Shown here one piece after another: positions 16,899 to 25,093 of a stretch of 29,053 bases of DNA. The stretch is taken from the NCBI GenBank assembly GCA_003022505.1, contig PXTQ01000134.1:1-29053 (forward strand). The letters are read 5' to 3'. The position numbers and the translations under genes were made by a program. This stretch comes from Bacteroidetes bacterium QS_8_64_10. GTDB lineage: Bacteria; Bacteroidota; Rhodothermia; Rhodothermales; Salinibacteraceae. The notes beneath the pieces were generated by a model. It was not told the DNA's origin. It made no database searches and saw only the letters and a list, made by a program, of their open reading frames with translations. Position 1 is the stretch's first letter; the number at the start of each line of letters is the position of its first letter.

Positions 16899-18188
16899 AT
16901 GCTAAGCATCGATTTTATCCGCGACAACCCGGAGCGCGTCCGTAAGGCGCTGCACGACAAAGGTCACGAAGACGCTGGCGACGACCTCGTTGGTCAGGTG
17001 CTCACACTTGACGAGGAGCGGCGCGAGAAGCTCACGAACTTGCAGGATCTCCAGCACGAGTCGAACGAGGCGTCGGAACGGATCGGCGAGTTGATGCGCC
17101 AAAACAAGAAAGACGAGGCACAGGACCTCATCGACCGCTCGAAGACGCTCAAACAGCGCATCAGCACGCTGGAGGACGAGGCCGACGACGCCGAAAAACG
17201 CCGAGACGCAGCGCTCCTGCGAATCCCGAACGTGCCGCACGAGAGCGTGCCCGTGGGCCACTCGCCCGATGAGAACGAGACGCTGCGTGAGGAAGGCGAG
17301 AAGCCGTCGTTCGATTTCGAGCCGCAGCCGCACTGGGCACTCGCCGAGCGGCACGATCTGATCGCCTTCGAGCGCGGCGCGAAGGTGACGGGCGCGGGCT
17401 TCCCGTTCTACCTGGGCAAAGGCGCTCGCTTGCAACGGGCGCTCGTCGATTATTTTCTGGATCTGGCCGACGAGCGCGGCTACCGCGAGATGCAGCCGCC
17501 GCTGTTCGCAAACGCCGACTCCGCGCGCGGGACGGGGCAGCTTCCCGACAAGGAAGATCTGATGTACGAGATCGGGCGCGACGAGCTGTTCCCGATCCCG
17601 ACCGCCGAGGTGCCCGTCACGAATTTCTTCCGCGACGAAATTCTGGACGAGGACGACCTGCCGCTCAAGTTCTGCGCCTACACGCCGTGCTTCCGGCGCG
17701 AGGCCGGCTCCTACGGCAAGGACGTGCGCGGCCTGAACCGCCTGCATCAGTTCGACAAGGTGGAGCTGGTGCGCTTCGAGCGTCCCGAATCGAGCTACGA
17801 CGCGCTGGAGGAGCTGCTGGCCGACGCCGAGCGCCCGCTGCGGCAACTCGGCCTGCCGTACCGCGTCCTGCTCATGTGCACCGGCGACATGGGCTTCACG
17901 CAGGCCAAGAAGTACGATCTGGAGGTGTGGAGCGCGGGCCAGGAGCGGTGGCTGGAGGTCTCCAGCGTGTCTAATTTTACGAGCTATCAGGCCCGCCGCC
18001 TGAACGCCCGCTGCCGGTCTGATCCGGAGAGCGACACGCGCTTCGTGCACACGCTCAACGGCAGCGGCCTCGCCCTGCCGCGCGTGGTGGCGGCGCTCAT
18101 CGAGCAGAACCAGCAGGCGGACGGCACCCTCGTGCTCCCCGATGCGCTGGCCGAACGCACGGACTTCAAGCGGATCGGCGGGCGATAG
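16899..18188 (+). CDS. serS: Serine--tRNA ligase
   Basis: The 429-residue protein starts MLSIDFIRDNPERVRKAL, typical of SerRS; the longer in-frame start at 16758 adds non-homologous residues. Residues ~30-110 form the tRNA-binding coiled-coil arm, rich in K/E heptads. The class II core follows with the motif 1 region (GAKVTGAGFPFYLGKGARLQRAL), motif 2 (FRREAGSYGKDVRGLNRLHQFDKVEL) and motif 3 (NGSGLALPRVVAALIEQNQ). The serine-binding TAEVP segment is present. It charges tRNA-Ser with serine in the cytoplasm. No T-box or other leader element is seen. It is complete and normal in length. Confidence 0.96.
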   Translation: MLSIDFIRDNPERVRKALHDKGHEDAGDDLVGQVLTLDEERREKLTNLQDLQHESNEASERIGELMRQNKKDEAQDLIDRSKTLKQRISTLEDEADDAEKRRDAALLRIPNVPHESVPVGHSPDENETLREEGEKPSFDFEPQPHWALAERHDLIAFERGAKVTGAGFPFYLGKGARLQRALVDYFLDLADERGYREMQPPLFANADSARGTGQLPDKEDLMYEIGRDELFPIPTAEVPVTNFFRDEILDEDDLPLKFCAYTPCFRREAGSYGKDVRGLNRLHQFDKVELVRFERPESSYDALEELLADAERPLRQLGLPYRVLLMCTGDMGFTQAKKYDLEVWSAGQERWLEVSSVSNFTSYQARRLNARCRSDPESDTRFVHTLNGSGLALPRVVAALIEQNQQADGTLVLPDALAERTDFKRIGGR

Positions 18189-18189
18189 G

Positions 18190-18300
18190 TTTCAGTGGGA
18201 CGAACTGCGCCACACCCTCGCCGAGAACGACCACCGACGGCATCCGGAACTGCTCAAGTTCATCGAGCGCCCCGAACGCGCCGAGCAGGAGTACTGGTAG
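18190..18300 (+). pseudogene. Orphan C-terminal tail of an unidentified protein
   Basis: Directly after serS a different frame reads FQWDELRHTLAENDHRR and HPELLKFIERPERAEQEYW, then TAG. It has protein-like composition and codon use but no start codon after serS; upstream it runs out of phase inside serS. It looks like the last ~36 codons of a lost gene. Not recognised. It could also be chance in a high-GC spacer. The remaining 18301-18399 shows nothing. Confidence 0.3.
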
Positions 18301-18399
18301 TACGATCCTGCTGGATGGTCACTACAAGCAGAAGCAGCGTAGCACAAAAAACCGCCTCGCGCCGCCGTTGCCCTCGTGCACAATCAACGCTTCGCTCCT

Positions 18400-20466
18400 T
18401 CACTCTTTCGCCGCCCTTAAGTCAGCCTCTTCGCCGGCGGCCACGCCGTCACCGCCCGCAGCCTGCTTCGGCGCGTGCCCATCGCCAGGAAACTGCTTGA
18501 TTGCTTCGAGCGGCAGCGAGCGCCCGGTGCCGGCGGCGGTGGGCGACGCCTCGTGGATGGCATAGTCGCCGTTCGGCAAGGTGTCGTTGTGTGCGCGCGC
18601 CGCTTCCGCCGCCTCGCGCATCGTGTCGTCGTTGTGGCGGCGCATCCGGCTCGTGTTCTCGGAGAATTCCGTCTCGAAGAGATCAAACAAATGCCGGAAG
18701 GCCGCCTTGTCGCGCTCGAAGGCCGGGCCGCTCTCGCCCTCGCGCAGCTGCTTGTCCATCTTCGAGAGGCTGGCCGCGAGCGCAAACAGCAGCACGGCGT
18801 TGTCCGCCACGCGCGCCTGCTGGGCCTGCCGCGTCACGATCTCCTCGCGCTCCCACTTGCTGACGAGCTTGAAGTGGCGCGCGTGCTTGCTGACGAGCCG
18901 CGCGAGCCGACCGCCGAACTGACGCAGATCAGGGTGCAGGCCACGAATCTTAGGCGCGGACTGGCGGTAGCCCAGAAACAGCTCCGCCCCGAGCGGCACG
19001 GCGCGGCGCAGCAGGCTCATGTTCGTTCCGTTGCGGAAAAGCCGCCGCAGGTTCTCGCCCACGGGGCGCTCCTCGTCCCACGCAAGCGCCTCCTGCACCG
19101 ACACCATCTGCTCGGCGAGTTGCTTGCCGCCGTACGCGAAAATAAAGCTCTGCATCACCTCGTTCGAGCCTTCCACGATGCGATGGATGCGGTTATCGCG
19201 CCAGACGCGCTCGAACTCGTTCTCCGTCACGTACCCCTCGCCGCCCATAATCTGCATCGCGTCGTCGATTACCCTCCAGCCGTAACGCGAGCAAAACAGC
19301 TTCGTGATGGCCGTCTCGACCATGATGTCCTCGTCGCCGCGATCCATCATGCCCGTCATCATATAGAGCACCGCGTCGATGGCGTAACAGTACGCGCCCA
19401 TCCGCGCGATGCGTTGCTGCACCAGCTCAAAGTCGGCGAGGGGCCGCCCGAACTGATGGCGCGTCTGCACCCACTTGGTACCCTGCTCGAAGGCAAACTT
19501 CGCGGCCCCGCCCACGCTCGCCGAGAGCGTGCAGCGACCGTAATTCAGACACGTGAGCGCCACCTTGAGACCGTTGCCGCGCTCGTGCAGCAAGCGCTCC
19601 TTCGGCACCTTCACGTCGTCGAAGCGGAGACGCGCCTGCCACGTCCCCCGGATGCCCGTCTTGGAGCGGTTCTTCTCGAAGATGTCGACGCCCTCCATAT
19701 CGGGCGTACAAATCAAAGCATTCACGCCCTGCTGCTCCAGTTCGCCCGTTTCCGCATCCCCCACCATGTTCTTGCACATCACCGTGAAGACGCCGCTGAG
19801 CGCGCCGGAGGTGGACCACTTCTTCTCACCGTTCAGAATAAAATGCTCGCCGTCCTCGCTCTCGCGACAGGTCGTCTGCTGCCCGGCGGCGTCCGACCCC
19901 GCGTTCGGCTCCGAGAGGCAAAACGCCGATAGCTCCTCGCGCGCAACCATCGGCAGGAATTCGTCTTTTTGCGCTTCCGTACCGAACAGCATGATCGCCT
20001 TGCAGCCGATCGATTGGTGCGCGCTCACGACCACCGCTGTGGACGAGCAATGCCGCCCGATCAGTTCCAGCACGCGGTTGTAGCTCGTCACGCCCAGGCC
20101 GAGGCCGTCGTACTTTTCCGGCACCGTCATCCCCATAACGCCCATCTCGAAGAGGCGGTCGAGGCACCATTGCGGGATCGCTTCCTCTTGGTCAATTTTA
20201 GCGGACGGATGCTCGTTTCTCAGGTAGTCCTCCAGTTCGCCGAGCAGCCAGTCGCACCGGGCGCGCTCGTCGTCGCTCTCTTCGGGGTACGGAAAGACCT
20301 GGTTTTCCTGGAAGCGCCCCCAGAAGAGGTTCTTGACGAAGCCCAGTTCGGACGGCTCGGGTCCAAACATGGCTTCGATGTTTTCGATCATCCGGCGATC
20401 CTCCGCCGAGATACCTTTCATGTCGCTCAAGCCGGAAGAAGGCATAGCGTCTTTATTTTTCGGCAA
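18400..20466 (-). CDS. Acyl-CoA dehydrogenase, VLCAD/ACAD9-like with C-terminal extension
   Basis: The 688-residue protein carries the full acyl-CoA dehydrogenase fold: an N-terminal helical domain with the WCLDRLFEMGVMGMTVPEKYDGLG segment; the mid-domain motif FCLSEPNAGSDAAGQQT; KKWSTSGALSGVFTV; RTRHQFGRPLADF-type FAD contacts; and IMGGEGYVTENEFERVWRDNRIHRIVEGSNEV, where the Glu of VEGSNE is the catalytic base position. About 200 residues beyond the standard 380-residue core form the helical extension typical of VLCAD/ACAD9, ending in a low-complexity Ala/Gly/Glu tail. It oxidises long-chain acyl-CoA to trans-2-enoyl-CoA, passing electrons to ETF. Internal starts at 20445 or 20421 are possible. 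No other beta-oxidation gene is in the window. Confidence 0.92.
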   Translation of the reverse strand: MPKNKDAMPSSGLSDMKGISAEDRRMIENIEAMFGPEPSELGFVKNLFWGRFQENQVFPYPEESDDERARCDWLLGELEDYLRNEHPSAKIDQEEAIPQWCLDRLFEMGVMGMTVPEKYDGLGLGVTSYNRVLELIGRHCSSTAVVVSAHQSIGCKAIMLFGTEAQKDEFLPMVAREELSAFCLSEPNAGSDAAGQQTTCRESEDGEHFILNGEKKWSTSGALSGVFTVMCKNMVGDAETGELEQQGVNALICTPDMEGVDIFEKNRSKTGIRGTWQARLRFDDVKVPKERLLHERGNGLKVALTCLNYGRCTLSASVGGAAKFAFEQGTKWVQTRHQFGRPLADFELVQQRIARMGAYCYAIDAVLYMMTGMMDRGDEDIMVETAITKLFCSRYGWRVIDDAMQIMGGEGYVTENEFERVWRDNRIHRIVEGSNEVMQSFIFAYGGKQLAEQMVSVQEALAWDEERPVGENLRRLFRNGTNMSLLRRAVPLGAELFLGYRQSAPKIRGLHPDLRQFGGRLARLVSKHARHFKLVSKWEREEIVTRQAQQARVADNAVLLFALAASLSKMDKQLREGESGPAFERDKAAFRHLFDLFETEFSENTSRMRRHNDDTMREAAEAARAHNDTLPNGDYAIHEASPTAAGTGRSLPLEAIKQFPGDGHAPKQAAGGDGVAAGEEADLRAAKE

Positions 20467-20689
20467 TGAAGTCGATGTTTAGCTGTTTTACACCGCCAGC
20501 GGTGGCACGTGTCGCGCCGCGCGAAACATTGCTGCAACAATGCCGGGCGCTCGTTTCGGAAGCGCTTCCATGCATCGAAATTCTACCATCCAGCAGGCGA
20601 TGTGGTTCTGAATATTGACCTTGATGGGGCGGGATGCGCAGAATATTCGCGGCGGTTCTCTCATCTTCTCACGAAATATCGTATTTACG

Positions 20690-20875
20690 GTGCGTTCTTC
20701 TGTTCTTTTGCTGATGCTCGCTGGATGCATACTCGGCGGCTGCGACCTGCTCGGCAACCGTAACGGCGGCGGCAATCCGTCGGATGTGCACGTTACCTTC
20801 ACGGAAGGCCGCTTCTGGCGCTTGCCCGGCTTCGTCGCCCTTGACAGTGGGCGCGCCAGGAGTTACTCTGCGTAG
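20690..20875 (+). pseudogene. Truncated lipoprotein N-terminus
   Basis: The GTG at 20690 gives MRSSVLLLMLAGCILGGCDLL with lipobox-like LAGC and LGGC; an ATG at 20624 is an alternative start. After about 45 protein-like residues (NPSDVHVTFTEGRFW) the sequence loses character and stops at 20875, just before the riboswitch. A normal lipoprotein would be much longer, so it is probably the front stub of a gene cut by deletion. It could also be a short genuine lipoprotein. The spacer 20467-20623 between it and the divergent acyl-CoA dehydrogenase gene shows no clear element. Confidence 0.4.
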
Positions 20876-20879
20876 CACA

Positions 20880-21160
20880 CGACATACGATTACTCGTCGA
20901 GGCTGCGCTCGCAGCGCGGCGGCGGGAAGTGGGCTCAAAGAGCCCGCTCTCGCGTCTCGGGGGAAGTCCGGCGCAATTCCGGCACTGTCGCGCAACGGTT
21001 ATAGTCCGACTGCCCGCTCGACCGAGCGATCACATGCACTCCGGCCCTTGGCCGGGTGCCGCCCTACGCGCCATGGGGTAGCGATCCGCAAGCTGCGCCT
21101 CTCGTGTTTCTTCGGGGGCGGGCCGCCTGGGCCTGCTCAAGTCGCAAGACACGCGCGAGA
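20880..21160 (+). ncRNA. Cobalamin (B12) riboswitch
   Basis: The conserved core is present: GGGAAGTCCGGCGCAATTCC (20961-20980), GGCACTGTCGCGCAACGG (20981-20998) and GTCCGACTGCCCGC (21004-21017), matching the GGGAA...GGTGNAANTCC...GC-G-C-CGCNAC-GT pattern of AdoCbl riboswitches. GTGGGCTC/GAGCCCGC (about 20929-20948) forms an upstream stem. AGTCGCAAGACACGC (21140-21154) fits the 3' 'B12 box'. Outer limits are estimated. TTGACA (20841-20846) followed after 17 bases by TACTCT is a possible promoter, but its match to promoters of this phylum is uncertain. The switch lies on the sense strand of metE, a classical target: with B12 present, expression of the B12-independent enzyme is repressed. Confidence 0.85.
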
Positions 21161-21179
21161 ACTCGGCTTTGCGCTTCGC

Positions 21180-21212
21180 CCTCCGGTGCCTGTAGGTGCT
21201 CGGAGGATTTTT
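21180..21212 (+). promoter_or_regulatory. Candidate riboswitch expression platform: SD-masking hairpin
   Basis: CCTCCG (21180-21185) is complementary to CGGAGG (21201-21206), the only strong ribosome-binding site in the neighbourhood. It lies 8 bases before a TTG at 21215 that opens the ATP-cone frame. Five Ts follow (21208-21212), so the same hairpin could act as a terminator. Either way it is well placed to switch off the downstream genes when the aptamer is bound. Confidence 0.5.
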
Positions 21213-21232
21213 CATTGCATGCGAAGCGCGCT

Positions 21233-21607
21233 ATGCCGGACTCCCCAACGCCCTCGACCACCTCTTCTGACCTGCGCGTCGTTAAGCGCAACGGCGATAC
21301 CGCGCCCTTCGAGCCGGAGCGTATCCAGCGCGCCCTGGAAGCCGCCTTCCGCGCCGAGCACGGCGTATCTGCCGAGGCCGCTCTCCCCGATGAGCTCGCG
21401 GGCGCGGTGCAGGAGCACACGACGGCGGTGACGGCCTGGTGCCGGCGACAAGGTCAGGTCAAGGTAGAGCGCATCCAAGACGAGGTGGAGCGCGAGCTTG
21501 CCCTGGCAGGCGAGCGCGCTCTCGTGGGAGTGACAAGCGGCTCCCCCAACGAGACCATAGCTTTTGCATCACTACTCACTAACTATAACCTCCTGAACCC
21601 ACTATGA
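21233..21607 (+). CDS. ATP-cone stub, N-terminus of a ribonucleotide reductase alpha chain
   Basis: Residues ~12-100 read as an ATP-cone: LRVVKRNGDTAPFEPERIQRAL, then AFRAEHGV, then VKVERIQDEVERELALAG. That is the allosteric nucleotide-binding domain at the front of NrdA-type reductases. There is no zinc ribbon, so it is not NrdR. After ELALAG the similarity ends; 25 unrelated residues follow and the frame stops at 21607, overlapping the metE ATG (21604) as ATGA. The catalytic 10-stranded barrel is absent. An alternative TTG start at 21215 has a good ribosome-binding site. It is either a deletion remnant of nrdA, itself often under B12-riboswitch control, or a small ORF kept for coupling to metE. 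Confidence 0.6.
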   Translation: MPDSPTPSTTSSDLRVVKRNGDTAPFEPERIQRALEAAFRAEHGVSAEAALPDELAGAVQEHTTAVTAWCRRQGQVKVERIQDEVERELALAGERALVGVTSGSPNETIAFASLLTNYNLLNPL

Positions 21608-23928
21608 TTTTGTCTACGAACTTGGGCTACCCCCGCATCGGAGCGAACCGCGAGCTAAAACGCGCAGTCGAGGCCTACTGGGACGGCGACCTCGCCGAAG
21701 ACGAACTGCGTGAGCGTTGCCGCGCGCTCCGGAAAGAGCACTGGCAGCTTCAGGCGGATCTCGGCCTAGGTCACGTGCCCTCGAACGACTTCTCGCTCTA
21801 CGACCAGGTGCTCGACGCCGTGGCGATGGTAGGGGCCGTGCCGGACCGCTTCGACTGGAGCGGCGGCGACGTCGACCTGGACACCTACTTCGCCATGGCG
21901 CGCGGCGTGCAAGAGAAGGACATGACGGCGGGTAACAGGGAAGCGTCGGGCACGCAGGCGATGGAAATGACCAAGTGGTTCGACACGAACTACCACTACA
22001 TCGTGCCGGAGTTTGAGCCGGAGCAGTCCTTCGAGCTTGCCTCTACGAAAGTCATTGACGAATTCAACGAAGCCCAAAGCTACGGCCTGACCACGCGCCC
22101 GGTGCTTATCGGACCGGTCTCTTTGCTGCTACTCGGCAAAATGACAGACGCCCATGCGGACCCGCTCGATCTGCTGGAGGAGTTGCTACCGGTCTACGAG
22201 GAGGTGCTGCGTCGGCTGGAAGCCTCCGGTGCCGAATGGGTGCAACTCGATGAGCCATGCCTCGCGTTGGACCTCTCGGATCAGCAGCAGGCGGCCTACG
22301 ATCAGGCCTACGAACGGCTCGGAAGCCACGCCGACCTCGATTTGCTCGTAGCCACGTACTTCGGCGGGCTGGCGGGCAATCGGGAAACGGCGCTCAACCT
22401 GCCTGTTTCGGCGGTGCACTTGGATCTCGTTCGCGCGCCGGAGCAGTTGGGGCCGGCCCTGGAGACCGCGCCCGACGACCTGACGCTGTCGCTGGGCCTG
22501 ATCGACGGGCGCAACGTCTGGCGCGCTGATCTCGATGCCCAACTGGACGCCACGCGGCGCGCCGTCGAGCACGTGGGCGCGGACCGCGTGATGGTGGGCC
22601 CCTCGTGCTCGCTCTTGCACGTCCCGGTCGATCTGGAGACGGAGCCGGACCTGGGCGACGAGGCGCGCACGTGGCTCGCCTTCGCCCGGCAAAAGATCGA
22701 GGAGATCGTAGCTCTTGCCCGCGTCGCGAGCGGCGAGGACGACGCCGATACGAACGCCGTGTTCACGGCCAGCCGCCAGGCCCTCGAAAGCCGACGAGGC
22801 TCCGACCGCATCCACGACGAGACCGTGCAGGAACGCATGGCCTCCGTTGAGGAGACGATGCTGCGGCGCTCCGAGGCGCACAGCACGCGCCGGGTAGCGC
22901 AACAGGAGCGTCTGAACCTGCCGGCGCTTCCGACCACGACGATTGGCTCCTTCCCGCAGACCGCCGACGTGCGAGAGGCCCGTCGTGAGCTTAAAAGCGG
23001 CGATCTGGATCGCACGGATTACGAGCGCTTCATCGAAGAGCGCATTGCGGATACCATTCGCCGCCAGGAGGCTATCGGGCTGGACGTGCTCGTGCACGGG
23101 GAGCCGGAACGAAGCGACATGGTCGAGTACTTCGGGCAGCAACTGGAGGGCTTTCTATTTACGGAGAACGGCTGGGTGCAAAGCTACGGATCGCGCTGCG
23201 TGCGACCGCCGATCATTTACGGCGACGTGGCGCGCCCGGAGCCGATGACGGTGCGATGGACGCGCCATGCGCAGTCCCAGACCGAAAAGCCCGTCAAGGG
23301 CATGCTCACCGGCCCGGTCACGATCTTGCAATGGTCGTTCGCAAGAGACGACCAGCCGCGCGCGACGACGTGCCGTCAGATCGCGCTGGCGATCCGGGAT
23401 GAGGTCGCCGACCTGGAGCGGGCGGGCACGCCGATCATCCAGATCGATGAGCCGGCCCTGCGGGAAGGCCTTCCGCTGCGCCGCGCGGAGTGGGCCGACT
23501 ACCTGTCGTGGGCCGTGGGGAGCTTCCGGCTCGCTTCCGCTGGTGCCCGGAGCGAGACGCAGATCCACACGCACATGTGCTACTCCGAGTTCGGCGAGAT
23601 CCTCGGCGCGATTGCCGACATGGACGCCGACGTAATCTCGATGGAGGCCTCGCGCTCCAAGATGGACCTGCTCGATGACTTCGAGGCCTTTGATTATCCC
23701 AATCAGATCGGCCCCGGCGTCTACGACATACACTCCCCGCGCGTCCCCAGCCAGCCGGAAATCGAGTCGCTCATCGAAAAGGCGCTTGGCGCGTTGCGTG
23801 CCGATCAGCTCTGGGTGAATCCGGACTGCGGCCTCAAGACGCGGCAGTGGAAGGAGGTTACGCCCGCGCTGGAGAACATGGTAGGGGCCGCGCAGAATAT
23901 GCGCGAGGAGTTGAGCGAGCCCGCCTAG
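21604..23928 (+). CDS. metE: Cobalamin-independent methionine synthase
   Basis: The 774-residue protein begins MILSTNLGYPRIGANRELKRAVEAYW, the standard MetE start, with both domains intact. The C-terminal domain has LPTTTIGSFPQTADVREARRE and the zinc ligands His657 and Cys659 (THMCYSEF), Glu681 (SMEAS) and Cys742 (NPDCGLKTR), each 16 residues later than in E. coli MetE. It transfers the methyl group of 5-methyltetrahydropteroyl-triglutamate to homocysteine to make methionine without B12. It lacks an obvious ribosome-binding site of its own (CCTCC precedes it) and overlaps the ATP-cone ORF by four bases, so translation is probably coupled to it and thereby governed by the upstream riboswitch. 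Confidence 0.96.
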   Translation: MILSTNLGYPRIGANRELKRAVEAYWDGDLAEDELRERCRALRKEHWQLQADLGLGHVPSNDFSLYDQVLDAVAMVGAVPDRFDWSGGDVDLDTYFAMARGVQEKDMTAGNREASGTQAMEMTKWFDTNYHYIVPEFEPEQSFELASTKVIDEFNEAQSYGLTTRPVLIGPVSLLLLGKMTDAHADPLDLLEELLPVYEEVLRRLEASGAEWVQLDEPCLALDLSDQQQAAYDQAYERLGSHADLDLLVATYFGGLAGNRETALNLPVSAVHLDLVRAPEQLGPALETAPDDLTLSLGLIDGRNVWRADLDAQLDATRRAVEHVGADRVMVGPSCSLLHVPVDLETEPDLGDEARTWLAFARQKIEEIVALARVASGEDDADTNAVFTASRQALESRRGSDRIHDETVQERMASVEETMLRRSEAHSTRRVAQQERLNLPALPTTTIGSFPQTADVREARRELKSGDLDRTDYERFIEERIADTIRRQEAIGLDVLVHGEPERSDMVEYFGQQLEGFLFTENGWVQSYGSRCVRPPIIYGDVARPEPMTVRWTRHAQSQTEKPVKGMLTGPVTILQWSFARDDQPRATTCRQIALAIRDEVADLERAGTPIIQIDEPALREGLPLRRAEWADYLSWAVGSFRLASAGARSETQIHTHMCYSEFGEILGAIADMDADVISMEASRSKMDLLDDFEAFDYPNQIGPGVYDIHSPRVPSQPEIESLIEKALGALRADQLWVNPDCGLKTRQWKEVTPALENMVGAAQNMREELSEPA

Positions 23929-23972
23929 CGAATGGTCGTCAGAGCCCCTTCTCACGCGCCGACCCACCCGTC

Positions 23973-24161
23973 ATGAATTCCGAAGGCAGGTTTTCTGTGC
24001 ACCCGTTGAGCCAAAAAGGACGTACGCTTCTCGACCGCATGTCGTCAGCGCGGCGCAATCGCCTGCGACTCGCGTATTTCCGAGCCGGCGCGCCCTTCGG
24101 TCCAAACACGGCCGGGATGGGGATCTGGGTGCTTTTCGGCTGCGCCACGACCGTCAACTAG
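23973..24161 (+). CDS. Small hypothetical protein
   Basis: The 62-residue frame MNSEGRFSVHPLSQKG, then RTLLDRMSSARRNRLRLAYF, then RAGAPFGPNTAGMGIWVLFG, then CATTVN is protein-like. It has a basic amphipathic middle and a short hydrophobic C-terminal stretch that could be a membrane anchor. It starts 44 bases after metE and ends just before the transposase fossil, which may have truncated it. No family recognised with confidence; it may be the front of a longer membrane protein. No clear ribosome-binding site. Confidence 0.4.
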   Translation: MNSEGRFSVHPLSQKGRTLLDRMSSARRNRLRLAYFRAGAPFGPNTAGMGIWVLFGCATTVN

Positions 24162-24189
24162 CGAAAGGGGATCTTGCGACCTCACCTCT

Positions 24190-25035
24190 GGCCGAACGAG
24201 GAAGCAACGCACTGGATGTAGTGCGAGCCCCGCCGGTCGTTCCAGTGCCGGCGGAGATTACTTTCGTTCCGTACTGGCTGCCCATTCGCCAAACACGTCT
24301 CGGACCGCCTCGCGTCAGGCCCTTGCCGCCGCCGTCGCAACGGCCTCAGCAGCAGTCCGTCCGCAAAGCCCAGCCCTCTTTCGATGAGATTGCGAAACCA
24401 TCCTTTGATCGGCCCGGCGGCTTTGGGGGTCGCTTCCACCCGCTTTCTGCTGTGCGTCCTCCGTCAGGCCCCAAGCAGATCACCATCTGGCGCCCTGCCA
24501 GCGTCTTCCCGGCCAGGTCCAGAGCGCGAGGCGGAGTCGTCGGCTTCAAGCGACCGGTTCTCGAAGGCCTCCAGGGCTTTTGCTGCGCGCTCCTGGAAGC
24601 GCCGGCTCACCGTCCAGGCTGGCTCGGCCCGAATCCCTCGGTCATCTCGCCAGCCACGCGCGCTCGTAGTCGCCCTGTGGGAAAGACCCAGCAGGATCGC
24701 TTCCTGCAACTGCTTATCGGAAGCGGGCCGTTCTCGCGTGGCCTGGTAGCTCTCCGGCGAAAAGGTCTCGCCGGCCTCGTTGTCGATAAGGCGCTGCACC
24801 TCGATGGGCGGGCGGGAACTTTCTCCTGGCCGATGCGCACGCTCCCCGGGTTCGCTCCCCCGGCCGCGAGCGCTCGCCCGCCTTCTCAAGGGGGGGGCGT
24901 CCTCCATGATTTCGTGCGCCAAGAGGTGCGCGGGTCTCATGTGGGATGCTTGCCGAGTTCGAGCTTGACGTCCAACGGTTTGTCCAGGAGCTGCGATAGA
25001 TGTTGTGCGTCCTGCGTGTTATCGTGCGTACTCAT
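24190..25035 (-). pseudogene. Decayed, 3'-truncated IS256-family transposase
   Basis: Reading the minus strand from the ATG at 25035 gives MSTHDNTQDAQHLSQLLDKP, then LDVKLELGKHPT and a stop. Further pieces appear in shifting frames: RPAHLLAHEIMEDA (24937-24896), RIGQEKVP (~24837), EVQRLIDNEAGETFSPESYQ through QLQEAILLGLSHR (24802-24674), GEMTEGFGPSQPGR (24651-24610), TVSRRFQERAAKALEAFENR (24613-24554), GKTLAGRQMVICLG (~24510-24469), AGPIKGWFRNLIERGLGFAD (~24415-24356) and REAVRDVFGEWA (~24300). Order and content match the front half of an IS256-family (mutator-type) transposase. The residues before KTLAG no longer read as the catalytic Asp-Gly. The second half (CQWHKRENV onward) is missing. 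It is inactive. Confidence 0.8.
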
Positions 25036-25039
25036 GGGG

Positions 25040-25093
25040 AGAGGTTCCTTATTGGTGAGCGTTTTCGCTTCAAGTGTACCAAAAGGAACCTCT
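25040..25093 (-). promoter_or_regulatory. Hairpin just upstream of the transposase start, masking its ribosome-binding site
   Basis: AGAGGTTCCTT (25040-25050) and AAGGAACCTCT (25083-25093) are an exact 11-base inverted repeat, extended by TTGG/CCAA past a one-base bulge; AGCG-AAAA-CGCT makes an inner hairpin. On the minus strand the arm nearest the ATG (25035) contains AAGGA at ribosome-binding distance, so the stem would hide it. It could also be part of the terminal inverted repeat of the element. Confidence 0.55.

Noticed and set aside
16376..16960. Intact 194-residue minus-strand protein
   Set aside because: Only the C-terminal part is protein-like. The N-terminal third is antisense to the serS start, and both the front and the end of the real protein lie in other frames.
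18475..19932. 485-codon plus-strand frame
   Set aside because: Antisense to the acyl-CoA dehydrogenase, whose motifs are all present on the other strand.
21233..21607. NrdR transcriptional repressor
   Set aside because: NrdR has a four-Cys zinc ribbon before its ATP-cone; here the ATP-cone is preceded by a Ser/Thr-rich stretch without cysteines.
22186..23142. 318-codon minus-strand frame inside metE
   Set aside because: Shadow of metE; no independent motif.
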